From positions 3,802,001 through 3,866,000 of the forward strand of contig NZ_CP074436.1 in the NCBI RefSeq assembly GCF_016858305.2: a stretch of DNA of 64,000 bases, in the 5' to 3' direction. A program made the translations under genes and the position numbers. The notes below the pieces were generated by a model. That model had not been told where the DNA came from and ran no database searches. It saw only the letters and a list, made by a program, of their open reading frames with translations. Below are positions 37,152-46,562 of this stretch, piece after piece (positions within the stretch are counted from its first letter, which is position 1; each line of letters opens with the position of its first letter). The DNA comes from Polaribacter sp. Q13 (GTDB taxonomy: Bacteria; Bacteroidota; Bacteroidia; Flavobacteriales; Flavobacteriaceae).

Positions 37152-37781
37152 ATGGAAATAATACACAAATATTTTAAAGACTTAACAGCAACTCAAATAG
37201 AACAATTTTCTAAACTTCAAGAATTATACCAAGATTGGAATTTAAAAATTAACGTTGTTTCTAGAAAAGATATAGACGAATTGTATCTGCGCCATGTGTT
37301 GCATTCTTTAGCAATTGCAAAAGTGATTCAATTTAAACCAGGTTCTAAGGTAATGGATGTTGGTACAGGTGGAGGTTTTCCTGGTATACCATTGGCAATT
37401 TTGTTTCCAGAAACACAATTTCATTTGGTAGATTCTATCGGAAAAAAAATTAAAGTGGTTGATGAAGTTGTAGCTGGTTTAGGTTTAGAAAACGTAAAAA
37501 CTACAAACGGTAGAGTAGAAGAAGTAAAGGATACGTATGATTTTATTGTGAGTAGAGCAGTAGCACAAATGGAAACTTTTGTGGGGTGGACCAAAGGTAG
37601 AATTTCTAAAAAACAAAATCACGATATAAAAAATGGAATTTTGTATTTAAAAGGTGGCGATTTAACAGAAGAATTAAAACTCTATACGTCTGCAACGATT
37701 TATGATTTACCAGATTATTTTGAAGAAGATTTTTACGAAACCAAAAAAATTGTTCATTTAGGAATGAAGTTTAAAGGGTAA
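37152..37781 (+). CDS. rsmG: 16S rRNA (guanine527-N7)-methyltransferase
   Basis: 209 residues from the ATG at 37152. GidB/RsmG motifs: QDWNLKINVVSRKD, LRHVLHSLAI, VMDVGTGGGFPGIPLAI (SAM loop), VDSIGKKIKVV, and DFIVSRAVAQM. It methylates G527 in the 530 loop of 16S rRNA. It is divergent from the desaturase gene. Confidence 0.96.
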   Translation: MEIIHKYFKDLTATQIEQFSKLQELYQDWNLKINVVSRKDIDELYLRHVLHSLAIAKVIQFKPGSKVMDVGTGGGFPGIPLAILFPETQFHLVDSIGKKIKVVDEVVAGLGLENVKTTNGRVEEVKDTYDFIVSRAVAQMETFVGWTKGRISKKQNHDIKNGILYLKGGDLTEELKLYTSATIYDLPDYFEEDFYETKKIVHLGMKFKG

Positions 37782-37820
37782 ATCTCTTTAAGAAATAAAA
37801 AATTATTAATTATTTAGATT

Positions 37821-38792
37821 TTAAAGGTTGCTATTTTTAGCAGCCTTTTTTGTTGCCACAATACTAATTATTAAAATTTGAGTAGCGTGAAATAACATAA
37901 GTGGTAATAGCATAATACCAATAGTTGACATGTTTCCAAAAAGTATTTTAGAAAATACGGTGCCGTGTACTAATGACTTTTTTGTACCACAAAATTGTGC
38001 TGTAATTTGATCTTCAGTATTTAGTTGTAATTTTTTTGATAAAAAACCAGTGAGATAAAAAGCGGTAGCAAACAAGAGTAGCACACCAACTAAAATTAAT
38101 GCCAAATCTAAAAAAGAAACAGCACTAAAAATGTTTCCTTCAAAAGATGCTGAAAAACTTTTGTAGATAATTAAAAGGATAATAGATTTATCAAAAAGGG
38201 TGAGTTTACTATTATGCTTCTGCGCAAAATCACCTAAAAAACGTTGTAAAAAAAGTCCAATAACAACGGGTACAATTATTTGAAGAATTAGTTTTAGATA
38301 GATTTCTGTAAAATCGAAATCTGATTGTACTTCATTTACAAATAATCCCATCCATAATGGAGTTATGGCAATACCTATAATGCCAGAAATACTGGCATTA
38401 AAAATTGCTCCTGGGATATTTCCTTTAGCTAAAGATACCATTACAACCGAAGACGATACGGTAGATGGTAAGGCAGCCAAGAAAAAGAAAGCCAACCAAA
38501 TGGTTTCTTGTTCTGAATTTTGAATAAAAGGATGTAATAATAAAACGAGGATTGGAAAAATTAAAAAAGTAGATAGTTGTACTAAAACATGTAATTTCCA
38601 GTTTTTAAGTCCTGCTTTTAACTTACTCGGACTTAATTTTAGTCCGTAAAAAAAGAAGATAAGTGAAATACCAATGCTACTGATAGTGTTAATTGGAAAT
38701 TTACTTTCTTGTGTTCCCCATTGCGGAAATATATAGGCTATTAGTATTACGATTATTATAGATACTACAAACTTATCAATCTTTATTTTCAT
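37821..38792 (-). CDS. Bile acid:sodium symporter family carrier (SBF-like, PF13593 type)
   Basis: 323 residues, about ten membrane helices. Conserved stretches: FFFYGLKLSPSKL, FFLAALPSTVSSSVVMVSLAKGN, NASISGIIG, and AQFCGTKKSLVHG, matching the YfeH-like branch of the family. Substrate unknown. Its 3' end overlaps the rsmG terminator; the upstream gene (38807-39505) is 14 bp away and probably in the same transcript. Confidence 0.88.
   Translation of the reverse strand: MKIKIDKFVVSIIIVILIAYIFPQWGTQESKFPINTISSIGISLIFFFYGLKLSPSKLKAGLKNWKLHVLVQLSTFLIFPILVLLLHPFIQNSEQETIWLAFFFLAALPSTVSSSVVMVSLAKGNIPGAIFNASISGIIGIAITPLWMGLFVNEVQSDFDFTEIYLKLILQIIVPVVIGLFLQRFLGDFAQKHNSKLTLFDKSIILLIIYKSFSASFEGNIFSAVSFLDLALILVGVLLLFATAFYLTGFLSKKLQLNTEDQITAQFCGTKKSLVHGTVFSKILFGNMSTIGIMLLPLMLFHATQILIISIVATKKAAKNSNL
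37823..37848 (+). terminator. Intrinsic terminator after rsmG, overlapping the end of the convergent gene
   Basis: Stem AAAGGTTGCT / AGCAGCCTTT followed by T's. The last codons of the minus-strand carrier gene lie within it. Confidence 0.75.
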
Positions 38793-38806
38793 TTATTTTT
38801 ATTGAA

Positions 38807-39505
38807 TTAGCAGATCATCATTAAGCGTGGTTCCCCTGTGTTTTCTTTGGGAGCGCGATGTAAACAAGGTAAAACTTTGCTTTCTGGATGATCAATGGCT
38901 AGTTTCCATAAGTTTCCAAGACCTAAATTAATTGGATGTGCTTCTGGCTTTGCTTGATAATGTAAATCGAAGAAATATTCGGTTAAAAAAGATTCAAAAC
39001 CATCTTCTGGTCCATCATAAAGTTTGTTGAGTTCAGTTCTTATTTTTGGAATTAATATTTTTTGAGTGCCTTGTAAATTCGGCAAAATATCGCTCGAAGC
39101 TCCATGATAGGTGCATAAAAAAGTGTCAGCAGGTATTGGTGAACGATCTACGTGAAAAGAATATACATCGGTAGGGAAAAAAGGAAATGCATCATCTCTC
39201 TCATAGTTTTTAATGATATTTAGCGTTGGAATTTTACCATTTTCTTTTAATACTTTAAAGTCATTTAAGAGAATTTCTCGGGCAAGTTGACCTTGTTCAC
39301 TTAACTGAAGTTCTAGAAGTTTCTCAGGAAGAAGTTCAATCATATTTCCACTGAATGCAACCTTTTTAATAATTTCAGAAAAATCACCTTTTAATTCACG
39401 ATTCCAACAAAGAGCATTCACTTCTCCCTGAAAAGGAGTAGAAAGTAAGTCTTTAAAATTAGCAACACATTTAATTTGATGCTCAGTGGCAGATAAATTG
39501 ACCAT
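38807..39505 (-). CDS. Uncharacterised protein, possibly DUF1826
   Basis: 232 residues, no signal peptide or membrane helix. Notable conserved-looking parts are ALCWNREL, YSFHVDRSPIPADTFLCTYHGASS, and the end LPCLHRAPKENTGEPRLMMIC. The spaced His-x-Asp (HVD) and late His (HRAP) resemble a metal site in a cupin/double-stranded-helix fold, and the order of motifs fits DUF1826. This is an impression, not an alignment. It is 14 bp upstream of the SBF-like carrier gene, so the two may work together. Confidence 0.55.
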   Translation of the reverse strand: MVNLSATEHQIKCVANFKDLLSTPFQGEVNALCWNRELKGDFSEIIKKVAFSGNMIELLPEKLLELQLSEQGQLAREILLNDFKVLKENGKIPTLNIIKNYERDDAFPFFPTDVYSFHVDRSPIPADTFLCTYHGASSDILPNLQGTQKILIPKIRTELNKLYDGPEDGFESFLTEYFFDLHYQAKPEAHPINLGLGNLWKLAIDHPESKVLPCLHRAPKENTGEPRLMMIC

Positions 39506-39578
39506 AATTATTTATACTTTTTTCTGATGTTACATATTTATGATAGCAATAAATACGTCCAGATCAAAATTCTGCTTT

Positions 39579-41840
39579 TTAATTCAATCTAGACATTTCT
39601 TTTAGAAAAAATAATAGAAATTTTTCTAACGATGCATTTCTTTTTGTTTTAACGGTAAGAAAGTAAGAAGATTTAAGTTCAATAGATTTGTTAGTAAGGG
39701 CTTCTTTTACGTTTAATTCATGCCATAAGGCATCCCAAGTGTCAATTACTTCTTTCGGGTTATATGCTGTTTTTGAAGCCAAATAAGCCGCTTTTAATTT
39801 TTCTTCACAATTTAAAAACCTACTTCTAGCATCTCCTGTTTCAATAAAAAGTTTTTCTATCAAGCCCAAAAGTTGTTCCTTATAATATTTTACGTTGGCA
39901 TTCATTTTTTTCTGAAACAATACCATCATAGAAATAGGAGGTACAATTACATTGTCGGTAACACTTTCTTTTCCTTCTAAATCAAAGGAATCTTTTAGGA
40001 CTGCAATTTTCCAGGTTTGGTCTAACTCATAATTTATCTCATGGGTTTGTGCATTAAAAATCACTAATATTTTAGACCAAGAATCAAAATTTGCATTGTT
40101 CCTTAGTTGATAAGAAACCAAACCATCATCTATTTTTTTAAACCTTAAGTTGTCTTGAACTTCTTTTGCTGTTGGCATTCTAAAAGCAGGGTGCTCTTTT
40201 CTTAACTTAATTAGGTTTTTATAGTAATCCAAAACATCACTATTTTTTACCTTTAAATTCCAATCAATTTCATTGATGGAATCTGGAGATTTGTATGAAT
40301 TATGATCTCCTTTTTTAGTACTCATCATTTCTGAACCTTCATGTAAAAAAGGTGTTCCTTGAGATGTAAGTACAATTGCTGTAGACAATTTATGCATTGC
40401 CTTAATTTCATAAGAAGAGGCATCTGGTCTAGATATTTTTAATTTATCATATAAAGTAAAATTATCATGACAAGAAACATAGTTTATCGCTTGCCAAGGT
40501 TCTTTTGCCCAAGCATCATTTGAATAATTTACGTATTGGTAGTTTACTTGCGGATGTTGTATGGCACCTACGATTCCGCACTTTATAGACTCTTCGGTAA
40601 ATTTTGCACCACTAACAAAACCAGTACTAGTATCATGAAAAACGGCTCCTTTTATGGCATCTCTTATATTGTCTGAAAAAGCAGCAATTTTTGGCATTTG
40701 AGGGATGTGCTTTTTTAAGGCACGTTTTTCTTCTGGTAACGGAGAATCTCCTCCAACCCAACCTTCTCCATAAATAATTGCATTAGGATTTATTTTATTA
40801 ACCTCGTCGGCAATTAAATTCATGGTTTCAATATCGTGAATAGCCATTAAATCGAAACGAAAACCATCTAAATGATATTCCTCAGTCCAATATTTTACAG
40901 ACTCAATCATAAATTTTTGAGTCATTTTTCTTTCGGATGCAGTTTCATTACCACAACCAGAAGCGTTAGAGTAACTACCGTCCTCATTAAAACGATAATA
41001 ATAACCAGGATTTTCTAGATTAAAATTAGAAGTTTCTTTTACGCCTGTATGATTATATACTACATCTAAAACAACACCAATTCCGGCATCATGAAAAGCT
41101 TGTACCATGGTTTTAAATTCTTTGATACGAACTTCTGCTTTAAAAGGATTGGTAGAAAAAGAGCCTTCTGGTACATTGTAGTTTTGCGGATCGTAACCCC
41201 AATTGAATTGAGGCGTGCCTAAATCTGTTTCATCAATAGAATACTGATCGAAAGTAGGTAGTAAATGCACATGAGTAATTCCTAATCTTATGATGTGATC
41301 GATAGCAGTAGGAACATTTTGGGTGCTTTTTACGCCTTTTTCTATCAATCCTAAATATTTACCTGGATAAGACGAGTTTGCTTCTTTTTGAATGGTAATA
41401 TTTCGGATATGTAGTTCGTAAATAATGGCATTATTTGCTACGTCTAGTTGCACATATGTATCTTGTTCCCAATTTTTAGGATTTGTATTTTCGGCATTAA
41501 AAACCATGGCTCTGTTACCGTTTACACCTACTGCTTTTGCATAAATACCAGGAGTTTCGGTCAACCAATTATCATCTATATAGGTTTGATATGTGTAGTA
41601 AATTCCGTCTAAGTCCTTTTCAATAGTTTTAAACCAAACTCCGTTTTCTTCAGGGGATAAATCTAAAGTTTCAAAAACTTCAGAATCATTTCCTGTTTTA
41701 TATAAGTTTAGTTTTACTGCAGTTGCTCTGGGAGACCAAATTTTAAAAGTAGTTTGTTCTTTAGAATAGTCTAACCAAAGACTTTTATCTGTTGTTGGGT
41801 ATTCTTCAAAAGAAGAAAAAGTGTGAGGATTTTGTTCCAT
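39579..41840 (-). CDS. pulA: Type I pullulanase (GH13_14) with extra C-terminal helical domain
   Basis: 753 residues, no signal peptide, so intracellular. An N-terminal CBM48 (TTFKIWSPRATAVKLNLY, 31-48) precedes the GH13 barrel. The type I pullulanase motif NWGYDP is at 213-218, region I GVVLDVVYNHTG, nucleophile Asp330 (DGFRFD), acid/base Glu359 (YGEGW), and Asp459 (SCHDN). It debranches alpha-1,6 links of glycogen or pullulan. Residues 646-753 are not part of the usual enzyme: they begin with Met, look all-helical (LLGLIEKLFIETGDARSR) and read like a separate small protein joined in frame. Confidence 0.95.
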   Translation of the reverse strand: MEQNPHTFSSFEEYPTTDKSLWLDYSKEQTTFKIWSPRATAVKLNLYKTGNDSEVFETLDLSPEENGVWFKTIEKDLDGIYYTYQTYIDDNWLTETPGIYAKAVGVNGNRAMVFNAENTNPKNWEQDTYVQLDVANNAIIYELHIRNITIQKEANSSYPGKYLGLIEKGVKSTQNVPTAIDHIIRLGITHVHLLPTFDQYSIDETDLGTPQFNWGYDPQNYNVPEGSFSTNPFKAEVRIKEFKTMVQAFHDAGIGVVLDVVYNHTGVKETSNFNLENPGYYYRFNEDGSYSNASGCGNETASERKMTQKFMIESVKYWTEEYHLDGFRFDLMAIHDIETMNLIADEVNKINPNAIIYGEGWVGGDSPLPEEKRALKKHIPQMPKIAAFSDNIRDAIKGAVFHDTSTGFVSGAKFTEESIKCGIVGAIQHPQVNYQYVNYSNDAWAKEPWQAINYVSCHDNFTLYDKLKISRPDASSYEIKAMHKLSTAIVLTSQGTPFLHEGSEMMSTKKGDHNSYKSPDSINEIDWNLKVKNSDVLDYYKNLIKLRKEHPAFRMPTAKEVQDNLRFKKIDDGLVSYQLRNNANFDSWSKILVIFNAQTHEINYELDQTWKIAVLKDSFDLEGKESVTDNVIVPPISMMVLFQKKMNANVKYYKEQLLGLIEKLFIETGDARSRFLNCEEKLKAAYLASKTAYNPKEVIDTWDALWHELNVKEALTNKSIELKSSYFLTVKTKRNASLEKFLLFFLKEMSRLN

Positions 41841-41930
41841 TTAATTCTGATTGAAAGTAGTAGAAAGTTCCTCATTTTTATTGAAATACGCAACAGAATT
41901 ATTAAAAATATTTAATAGGAAATAAATAGG

Positions 41931-42842
41931 TTATTCAGGTAAATCGAAAGGATGTTGAAAACCTGTTTTAGTTAAATCAACGCTGTATAAATTTTTAGTG
42001 GCAGTTACAAATAATGTTTTTTTATCAGGTTTTCCAAAAGTACAATTGGTGGTTTGTTCTGGAAATAAGATAGACCCCGTTTTAGTTCCTTGTTTATTGA
42101 AAATTTGAATTGTTAATTTAGAACATACATATAAGTTTCCTTCTGTGTCTAAAGCCATTCCGTCTGCTTGAGATTTTGGTTCACCATCTTTAGCATTGGT
42201 TAAAGTAGCAAAAACGGTTTTGTTTGTAATTGTTCCGTCTGTTTGGTTGATGTTAAACGTATAAATATCATGTGTATCAGAATCGTTTACAAAAAGATGT
42301 TTTGCATCATTAGAAATTAAGATTCCATTTGGGAATGTAAATCCTGATTCGGCTGCAACTGTTAGTTTTCCTTCTGGAGTGATGTAATACACTCTTCTCT
42401 TTGACTGAAAAGGAGGGTTTCTTCTTGTTGGGTCTGTAAAGTAAATTCCGCCTTTTTTATCGATACAAACCTCATTTGGGTTGTCAAAACGTTTTTCTTT
42501 ATATTCTGTAAATAAGGTTTCAATTAAAGTTCCATCTACTTTTCTTCTAGCTATATTTCCTGCTCTAAATCCGCAGACTACTAAATTATAATCTTGGTCA
42601 AACATCAATCCATTGCAACCATCTATGTTATTATCAAAAGCAAGTGCAAACGTATTGTTGGTTACAGAGTATTTGTATACTTTTTTAGCAGGAATATCTG
42701 AAAAATAAATAAATTCAGAACCATCCCAAGCCGGACCTTCAATAAATCGAAATTGATCTGTACTTAATTTTACAGGCGTTTGTGCTTTGCTTTGGTAAGA
42801 AAAAGTAATGATAAGGATGAGTGATAAGATTCTTGATTTCAT
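41931..42842 (-). CDS. SMP-30/gluconolactonase/LRE family protein, secreted
   Basis: 303 residues with a signal peptide (to about residue 21, SYQSKAQ). A six-bladed propeller pattern is visible: RFIEGPAWDGSEFIYFSDIP, NNIDGCNGLMFDQDYNL, RFDNPNEVCIDKKGGIYFTDP, GFTFPNGILISNDAKHLFVNDS, and QADGMALDTEGNLYV. The metal-ligand Glu (EGPAW), Asn and Asp are in place. It is probably a periplasmic lactonase acting on sugar lactones. Confidence 0.88.
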   Translation of the reverse strand: MKSRILSLILIITFSYQSKAQTPVKLSTDQFRFIEGPAWDGSEFIYFSDIPAKKVYKYSVTNNTFALAFDNNIDGCNGLMFDQDYNLVVCGFRAGNIARRKVDGTLIETLFTEYKEKRFDNPNEVCIDKKGGIYFTDPTRRNPPFQSKRRVYYITPEGKLTVAAESGFTFPNGILISNDAKHLFVNDSDTHDIYTFNINQTDGTITNKTVFATLTNAKDGEPKSQADGMALDTEGNLYVCSKLTIQIFNKQGTKTGSILFPEQTTNCTFGKPDKKTLFVTATKNLYSVDLTKTGFQHPFDLPE

Positions 42843-42939
42843 AAGACGTTTTTAGAATTACGAAAATAGGAACTAAGAGAAGTTATAAAAGGATTCTTAT
42901 TATCCTTTAATTGGCTGAAATTACCTTTAGGTATCGGTT

Positions 42940-44334
42940 TTACTGTTTTATAATTTTAAAAGTATAGGTGTCTAGTGGGCTTTTTCCGGGAATCGTTAAA
43001 ATATAAAGTCCATTTTGTAGATTAGAAAAATCGAAAGTACTATTTTCAGAAATACCTTTTTTTACGAGTATTGATTTAAAATTATAAATTCTGAATTGAT
43101 AATTTTTTTTAGACAAATTTTTAATATATACTAAGTCCCTTGTTGGGTTTGGATAAGCATACGGTTTCGTTTTTAATGTAATTATTGGGGTAGCATCTTT
43201 TTTTGAACAAGCGCTTTCTAGGTAATATTCTATGTCATTTCTATCATGCTTTTTTACATAATTTAATGCTGCAGATTTTGTTAAATAAGTACATGCTTTT
43301 TCAAAATTTCCTAGATCATATTGTGTTATTCCTAAAAATTTATAAGCAAAAGAATTATTTGGGTTTAATTCTAAAGCTTCATTTAAATCTTTAATTCCGA
43401 GTGCTGTTTCGCCTAATTTGTGGTACAAGAAACCACGGATAGTTCTTAAGTCATTCTCGCTGCCTGCAAATCCAAATTTATACAATGCTTTTTCTCTTTC
43501 AAAAGCCAAGTTAACTAACTCAAATGCTTTTTCGTACTCTTCTAATTCAGTGTATATGGCAGCTAATGCTCTGTTAGAAAAAGCATGTTTTTTCCATTCA
43601 ATTTTAACTTCTTCTAAATAGGTAATTGCTAATCTATATTCCTTAATACCATACAAATAAGAACCCATATTATATTTGTAAAGATTATTTTTAGGATCTT
43701 TTTCAATGGCTAAGTTTCTATAATGTATGGCTAAATTTTCTTTTTGATAATATGCATTAATACCACCTAAACGATTGTAAAGACTCGCTTTTAGTTTGTC
43801 TGGTAATGGTTTTTTCTGTTTTTCTGTATGTTTAAAATAGTGTTCAATTTTTTTAAAATTTTCTCTAGCTAAAAACATCTCACCAATTTGATATCTTAAA
43901 ATACCTTGTTGATAAATATCTTTACCAGTTTTTACGTTGTAGTTTGTTTTTTTATAAAGTGCTTGTAGTTTCTGTTTTTTTGCTAAAATGTAAGGAGCGT
44001 TCTTTTTATTTATTTGGGTTTCATAGTCTATTCTTTTGGTAAGTTTACCATTGTCAAAAATATAACTAACAACCTTTTCACCTAGATCATTATATTTATA
44101 GCATTCACCATGCATGCGTTTATTTTTAAAGAAAAAGGTTTCATTTTTATTCCCAGATCGGTGATACGTTTTAATACTATCGATAGCCTTATCATTTCCA
44201 TACCATCTTTCTATAGAGACAACTTTATTTTTAAAGTAACTCTTCAAAACCCTATTTTCTCCCTCTTGACTTATTAATTGATTGTAACTAAGTAAGGAAG
44301 TGAAGGTAAGTAGGGTAAATAGAATCTTTTTCAT
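42940..44334 (-). CDS. TPR-repeat protein with MORN-like N-terminus and T9SS type A sorting domain
   Basis: 464 residues. Signal peptide at the N-terminus (ILFTLLTFTSLLSYNQ). Residues about 28-90 have the toxin-antitoxin-like/MORN YwqK style (MHGECYKYNDLGEKVVSY). Residues about 145-380 hold at least five tetratricopeptide repeats (LAIHYRNLAIEKDPKNNLYKYN, GIKDLNEALELNPNNSFAYKFLG). The end (AYPNPTRDLVYIKN to GLYILTI) is the type IX sorting domain. It is probably secreted or surface-held as a protein-binding scaffold. Monocistronic. Confidence 0.85.
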   Translation of the reverse strand: MKKILFTLLTFTSLLSYNQLISQEGENRVLKSYFKNKVVSIERWYGNDKAIDSIKTYHRSGNKNETFFFKNKRMHGECYKYNDLGEKVVSYIFDNGKLTKRIDYETQINKKNAPYILAKKQKLQALYKKTNYNVKTGKDIYQQGILRYQIGEMFLARENFKKIEHYFKHTEKQKKPLPDKLKASLYNRLGGINAYYQKENLAIHYRNLAIEKDPKNNLYKYNMGSYLYGIKEYRLAITYLEEVKIEWKKHAFSNRALAAIYTELEEYEKAFELVNLAFEREKALYKFGFAGSENDLRTIRGFLYHKLGETALGIKDLNEALELNPNNSFAYKFLGITQYDLGNFEKACTYLTKSAALNYVKKHDRNDIEYYLESACSKKDATPIITLKTKPYAYPNPTRDLVYIKNLSKKNYQFRIYNFKSILVKKGISENSTFDFSNLQNGLYILTIPGKSPLDTYTFKIIKQ

Positions 44335-44391
44335 TTTATAAATTTACAGATAAAAATATAAAATAGAAGATTTTTTTTTAACTTATAAAAT

Positions 44392-45309
44392 TTAAAAGAT
44401 TGAAGAAGTTGTTTTAGAGGTAAACTTCTCTAAGAACAACATTCCTTTATAAGAATTTCCTTTAATATTTAATTTAGGACTCCAAACTGCAATGCAATAT
44501 TTATCTGGGTGAATGGCAACAATTCCTCCGCCAACGCCACTTTTTCCAGGCAAACCAACACGAAATGCAAACTCGCCAGATTCATCATAAAAACCACAAG
44601 TAAGCATAATGGCGTTTACTCTTTTTGCTTGACTCATAGTAAGTACTCTATTTCCTTTAACGGTAGTAAAATTGTCATCCGTTAGGTATAAAAATATTTG
44701 CGAAAGTTCTTTGCAGGTCATTTCTAAAGAACACATGTAGAAATAAAAATCCAATACGTTATCTACATCATTTTTAATGTTTCCAAAAGATTTTATAAAG
44801 TTACATAAGGCTACATTTCTATAGCCAGAAGCTTTTTCCGATAGCGCTACTTCCTCGTTATATGCTAAAGTAGGAATGTTAGAAACTTCTTTACAGAAGT
44901 CTAAAAAGTCTTCTTTTGGGTTTTTAAGATGACTAAGTAAAACATCACAAATAACAATGGCACCGGCATTTATAAAAGGATTTCTAGGTTTTCCTAAATC
45001 TGCTTCTAATTGTAATAAAGAGTTAAACGGATTTCCAGAGGGTTCTACATCCACTCTTTCCCATAATTTGGCACCTTCAAATTTGTAAGCTAAGGTTAAA
45101 GAAAGAATTTTGGTAATACTTTGTACAGAGAATTTTTTATTAAAATCGCCAACTCCAAAAGAGTTCTTATCGATGGTGGTAATACTAATTCCAAAATTAT
45201 TTGGATCTACAAATGCCAATTCCGGAATATAACTGGCCACTTTACCAATATCATCTACATTTTTAACGTCGTTATAAACGCATTCAATTACTTCTTTATA
45301 ATTTTCCAT
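44392..45309 (-). CDS. glsA: Glutaminase A
   Basis: 305 residues, the standard length of the serine-dependent glutaminase family. Family motifs: VASYIPELAFVDPNNFGI, FSVQSITKILSL with the catalytic Ser-x-x-Lys (SITK), EPSGNPFNSL, RNPFINAGAIV, and LPGKSGVGGGIVAI. It deamidates glutamine to glutamate in the cytoplasm. Confidence 0.96.
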   Translation of the reverse strand: MENYKEVIECVYNDVKNVDDIGKVASYIPELAFVDPNNFGISITTIDKNSFGVGDFNKKFSVQSITKILSLTLAYKFEGAKLWERVDVEPSGNPFNSLLQLEADLGKPRNPFINAGAIVICDVLLSHLKNPKEDFLDFCKEVSNIPTLAYNEEVALSEKASGYRNVALCNFIKSFGNIKNDVDNVLDFYFYMCSLEMTCKELSQIFLYLTDDNFTTVKGNRVLTMSQAKRVNAIMLTCGFYDESGEFAFRVGLPGKSGVGGGIVAIHPDKYCIAVWSPKLNIKGNSYKGMLFLEKFTSKTTSSIF

Positions 45310-45609
45310 AGATTTTTGCTGATATTAGGTATCGCAAACTTATTCGAAAATTCTTTAAGAAACAACAAAAGGGTATAAAGTATAAAAGGAACCACGATAC
45401 TGTAATTCCTTTTTAGTTATCGATGTCATTCCGAAATGAGACTTTTTTATGATTGAGAAATCTCATGATTTAGATCTAGAAAAAATGAAAAAAAAATAAG
45501 ATGTTGAAACAAGTTTAGGATGTTAAGGTTTAGTCTTTTTAGATCTTTGTGCAACTTGTAGGTAATCACTCAAGAGTACACGTTATAGTTCTGGAAGTAA
45601 TTTTTTTCC
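45310..45609. other. Intergenic region with a terminator/REP cassette
   Basis: 300 bp between glsA and the RES toxin gene. Apart from the cassette at 45384-45467, nothing was seen. Confidence 0.6.
45384..45467. repeat. Terminator plus REP-like cassette, copy 1
   Basis: Hairpin AAAAGGAACCAC-loop-TGTAATTCCTTTT followed by TTATCGATGTCATTCCGAAATG and GAGAAATCTCATGA. Nearly the same order recurs at 46701-46803 and, with part of the REP inverted, at 48272-48356. It lies downstream of the toxin-antitoxin operon on the minus strand and can end it. Confidence 0.75.
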
Positions 45610-46068
45610 TTATTGAAATATTCTTGTATCAAAAGGAAAATTCTGTATTTTAGTTATTTTTATCTTTTTAAAGTCTTTATGATATGGGTTTATCAAATAA
45701 TTAAAATCTCCTTGTACCACTGCAGACGGAACTTTTAAGAGACAAGCTTCCATGGCATCTATAAAGTCATCTCCAATTTTTTTTGTAACGGAATTAAAAG
45801 GATTACTGTTCCAATTTTCAATTAGTTTTTTCACATCAATTTTTTGGATAGAAACAGCATCCGGAACATCAATAGTAATCATCACATAGTCTTTAGGCAA
45901 AGTAGCAATTGTTAAATGTACGGCAACTTCTGCCATTGCCAAAGCTCTGCTTTCTGCTGTATAAATAATTTCAGTTCCTTTAGAATTCCATCTATTGTTA
46001 GATTTTTCGGCTCCTTTTCCGTTAAATTCCGTAGCGTATTTTCGTTTAGATAGTCTAAAGATATTCAT
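45610..46068 (-). CDS. RES domain toxin (NAD+-degrading type)
   Basis: 152 residues. The RES signature is clear: N-terminal FRLSKRKYA with the first Arg, AEKSNNRWNSKG (GRWN-type), IIYTAESRALAMAEVAVHL with the Tyr and Glu of the active site, and a late S-containing AVVQGDFNYLINPYH. RES toxins of the RES-Xre systems deplete NAD+. The gene overlaps the stop of the antitoxin gene by one base, so the pair is one operon with the antitoxin first. Confidence 0.92.
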   Translation of the reverse strand: MNIFRLSKRKYATEFNGKGAEKSNNRWNSKGTEIIYTAESRALAMAEVAVHLTIATLPKDYVMITIDVPDAVSIQKIDVKKLIENWNSNPFNSVTKKIGDDFIDAMEACLLKVPSAVVQGDFNYLINPYHKDFKKIKITKIQNFPFDTRIFQ

Positions 46069-46562
46069 TAGGCAAAAACTCCGTGCTCTATTCTATTTAA
46101 TTCTTCCATCACTAATTCTTTACCGTAAGAATCTTTTATGAGTTCTGCAGGTTTTAAATTATGAAGCGCATAAGAGGGTGTATTTAACCATAAATAAAAT
46201 TGTTCTTTAGAATCGAAAACCTCTTTACCAAGGTTATTAACTTCTGCTAATTCTATTATCTTTTCTGTATGTATTGGTTTAAAAACAAAAGTAGCATCGT
46301 TACTATATCTTTGTAAAGACTTTGTAGAAATATTTAAATAGCTAGCCCAATCTTCTTCAGTAAACGGAATGATACGCTTAATAGCATTAAATATTTTAAA
46401 AGGTAAACCGTTTTTAATAACCTGAATAATAAGCATTTTGTTTTCAAAGAATTCTGAAAATGTGATGTTTTCTTTGTTAAAACTAAAGGGAGAATTTAAT
46501 ACATAACTACTTATTGCTTCGTTAACAGCGGTAAAATCTGATGTGTTTTCTTTATAAACCAT
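46068..46562 (-). CDS. Xre/MbcA/ParS-type antitoxin (DUF2384)
   Basis: 164 residues. The N-terminal part contains a Xre-like helix-turn-helix segment (FTEEDWASYLNISTKSLQRY). The C-terminus is the toxin-binding DUF2384 region (FDSKEQFYLWLNTPSYALHNLKPAELI, ending ELNRIEHGVFA). It should neutralise the RES toxin downstream and repress the operon. No operator was identified in the AT-rich 46563-46620 leader. Confidence 0.93.
   Translation of the reverse strand: MVYKENTSDFTAVNEAISSYVLNSPFSFNKENITFSEFFENKMLIIQVIKNGLPFKIFNAIKRIIPFTEEDWASYLNISTKSLQRYSNDATFVFKPIHTEKIIELAEVNNLGKEVFDSKEQFYLWLNTPSYALHNLKPAELIKDSYGKELVMEELNRIEHGVFA

Noticed and set aside
45121..45378. Plus-strand frame antisense to the start of glsA
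   Set aside because: Shadow of the glutaminase coding sequence.
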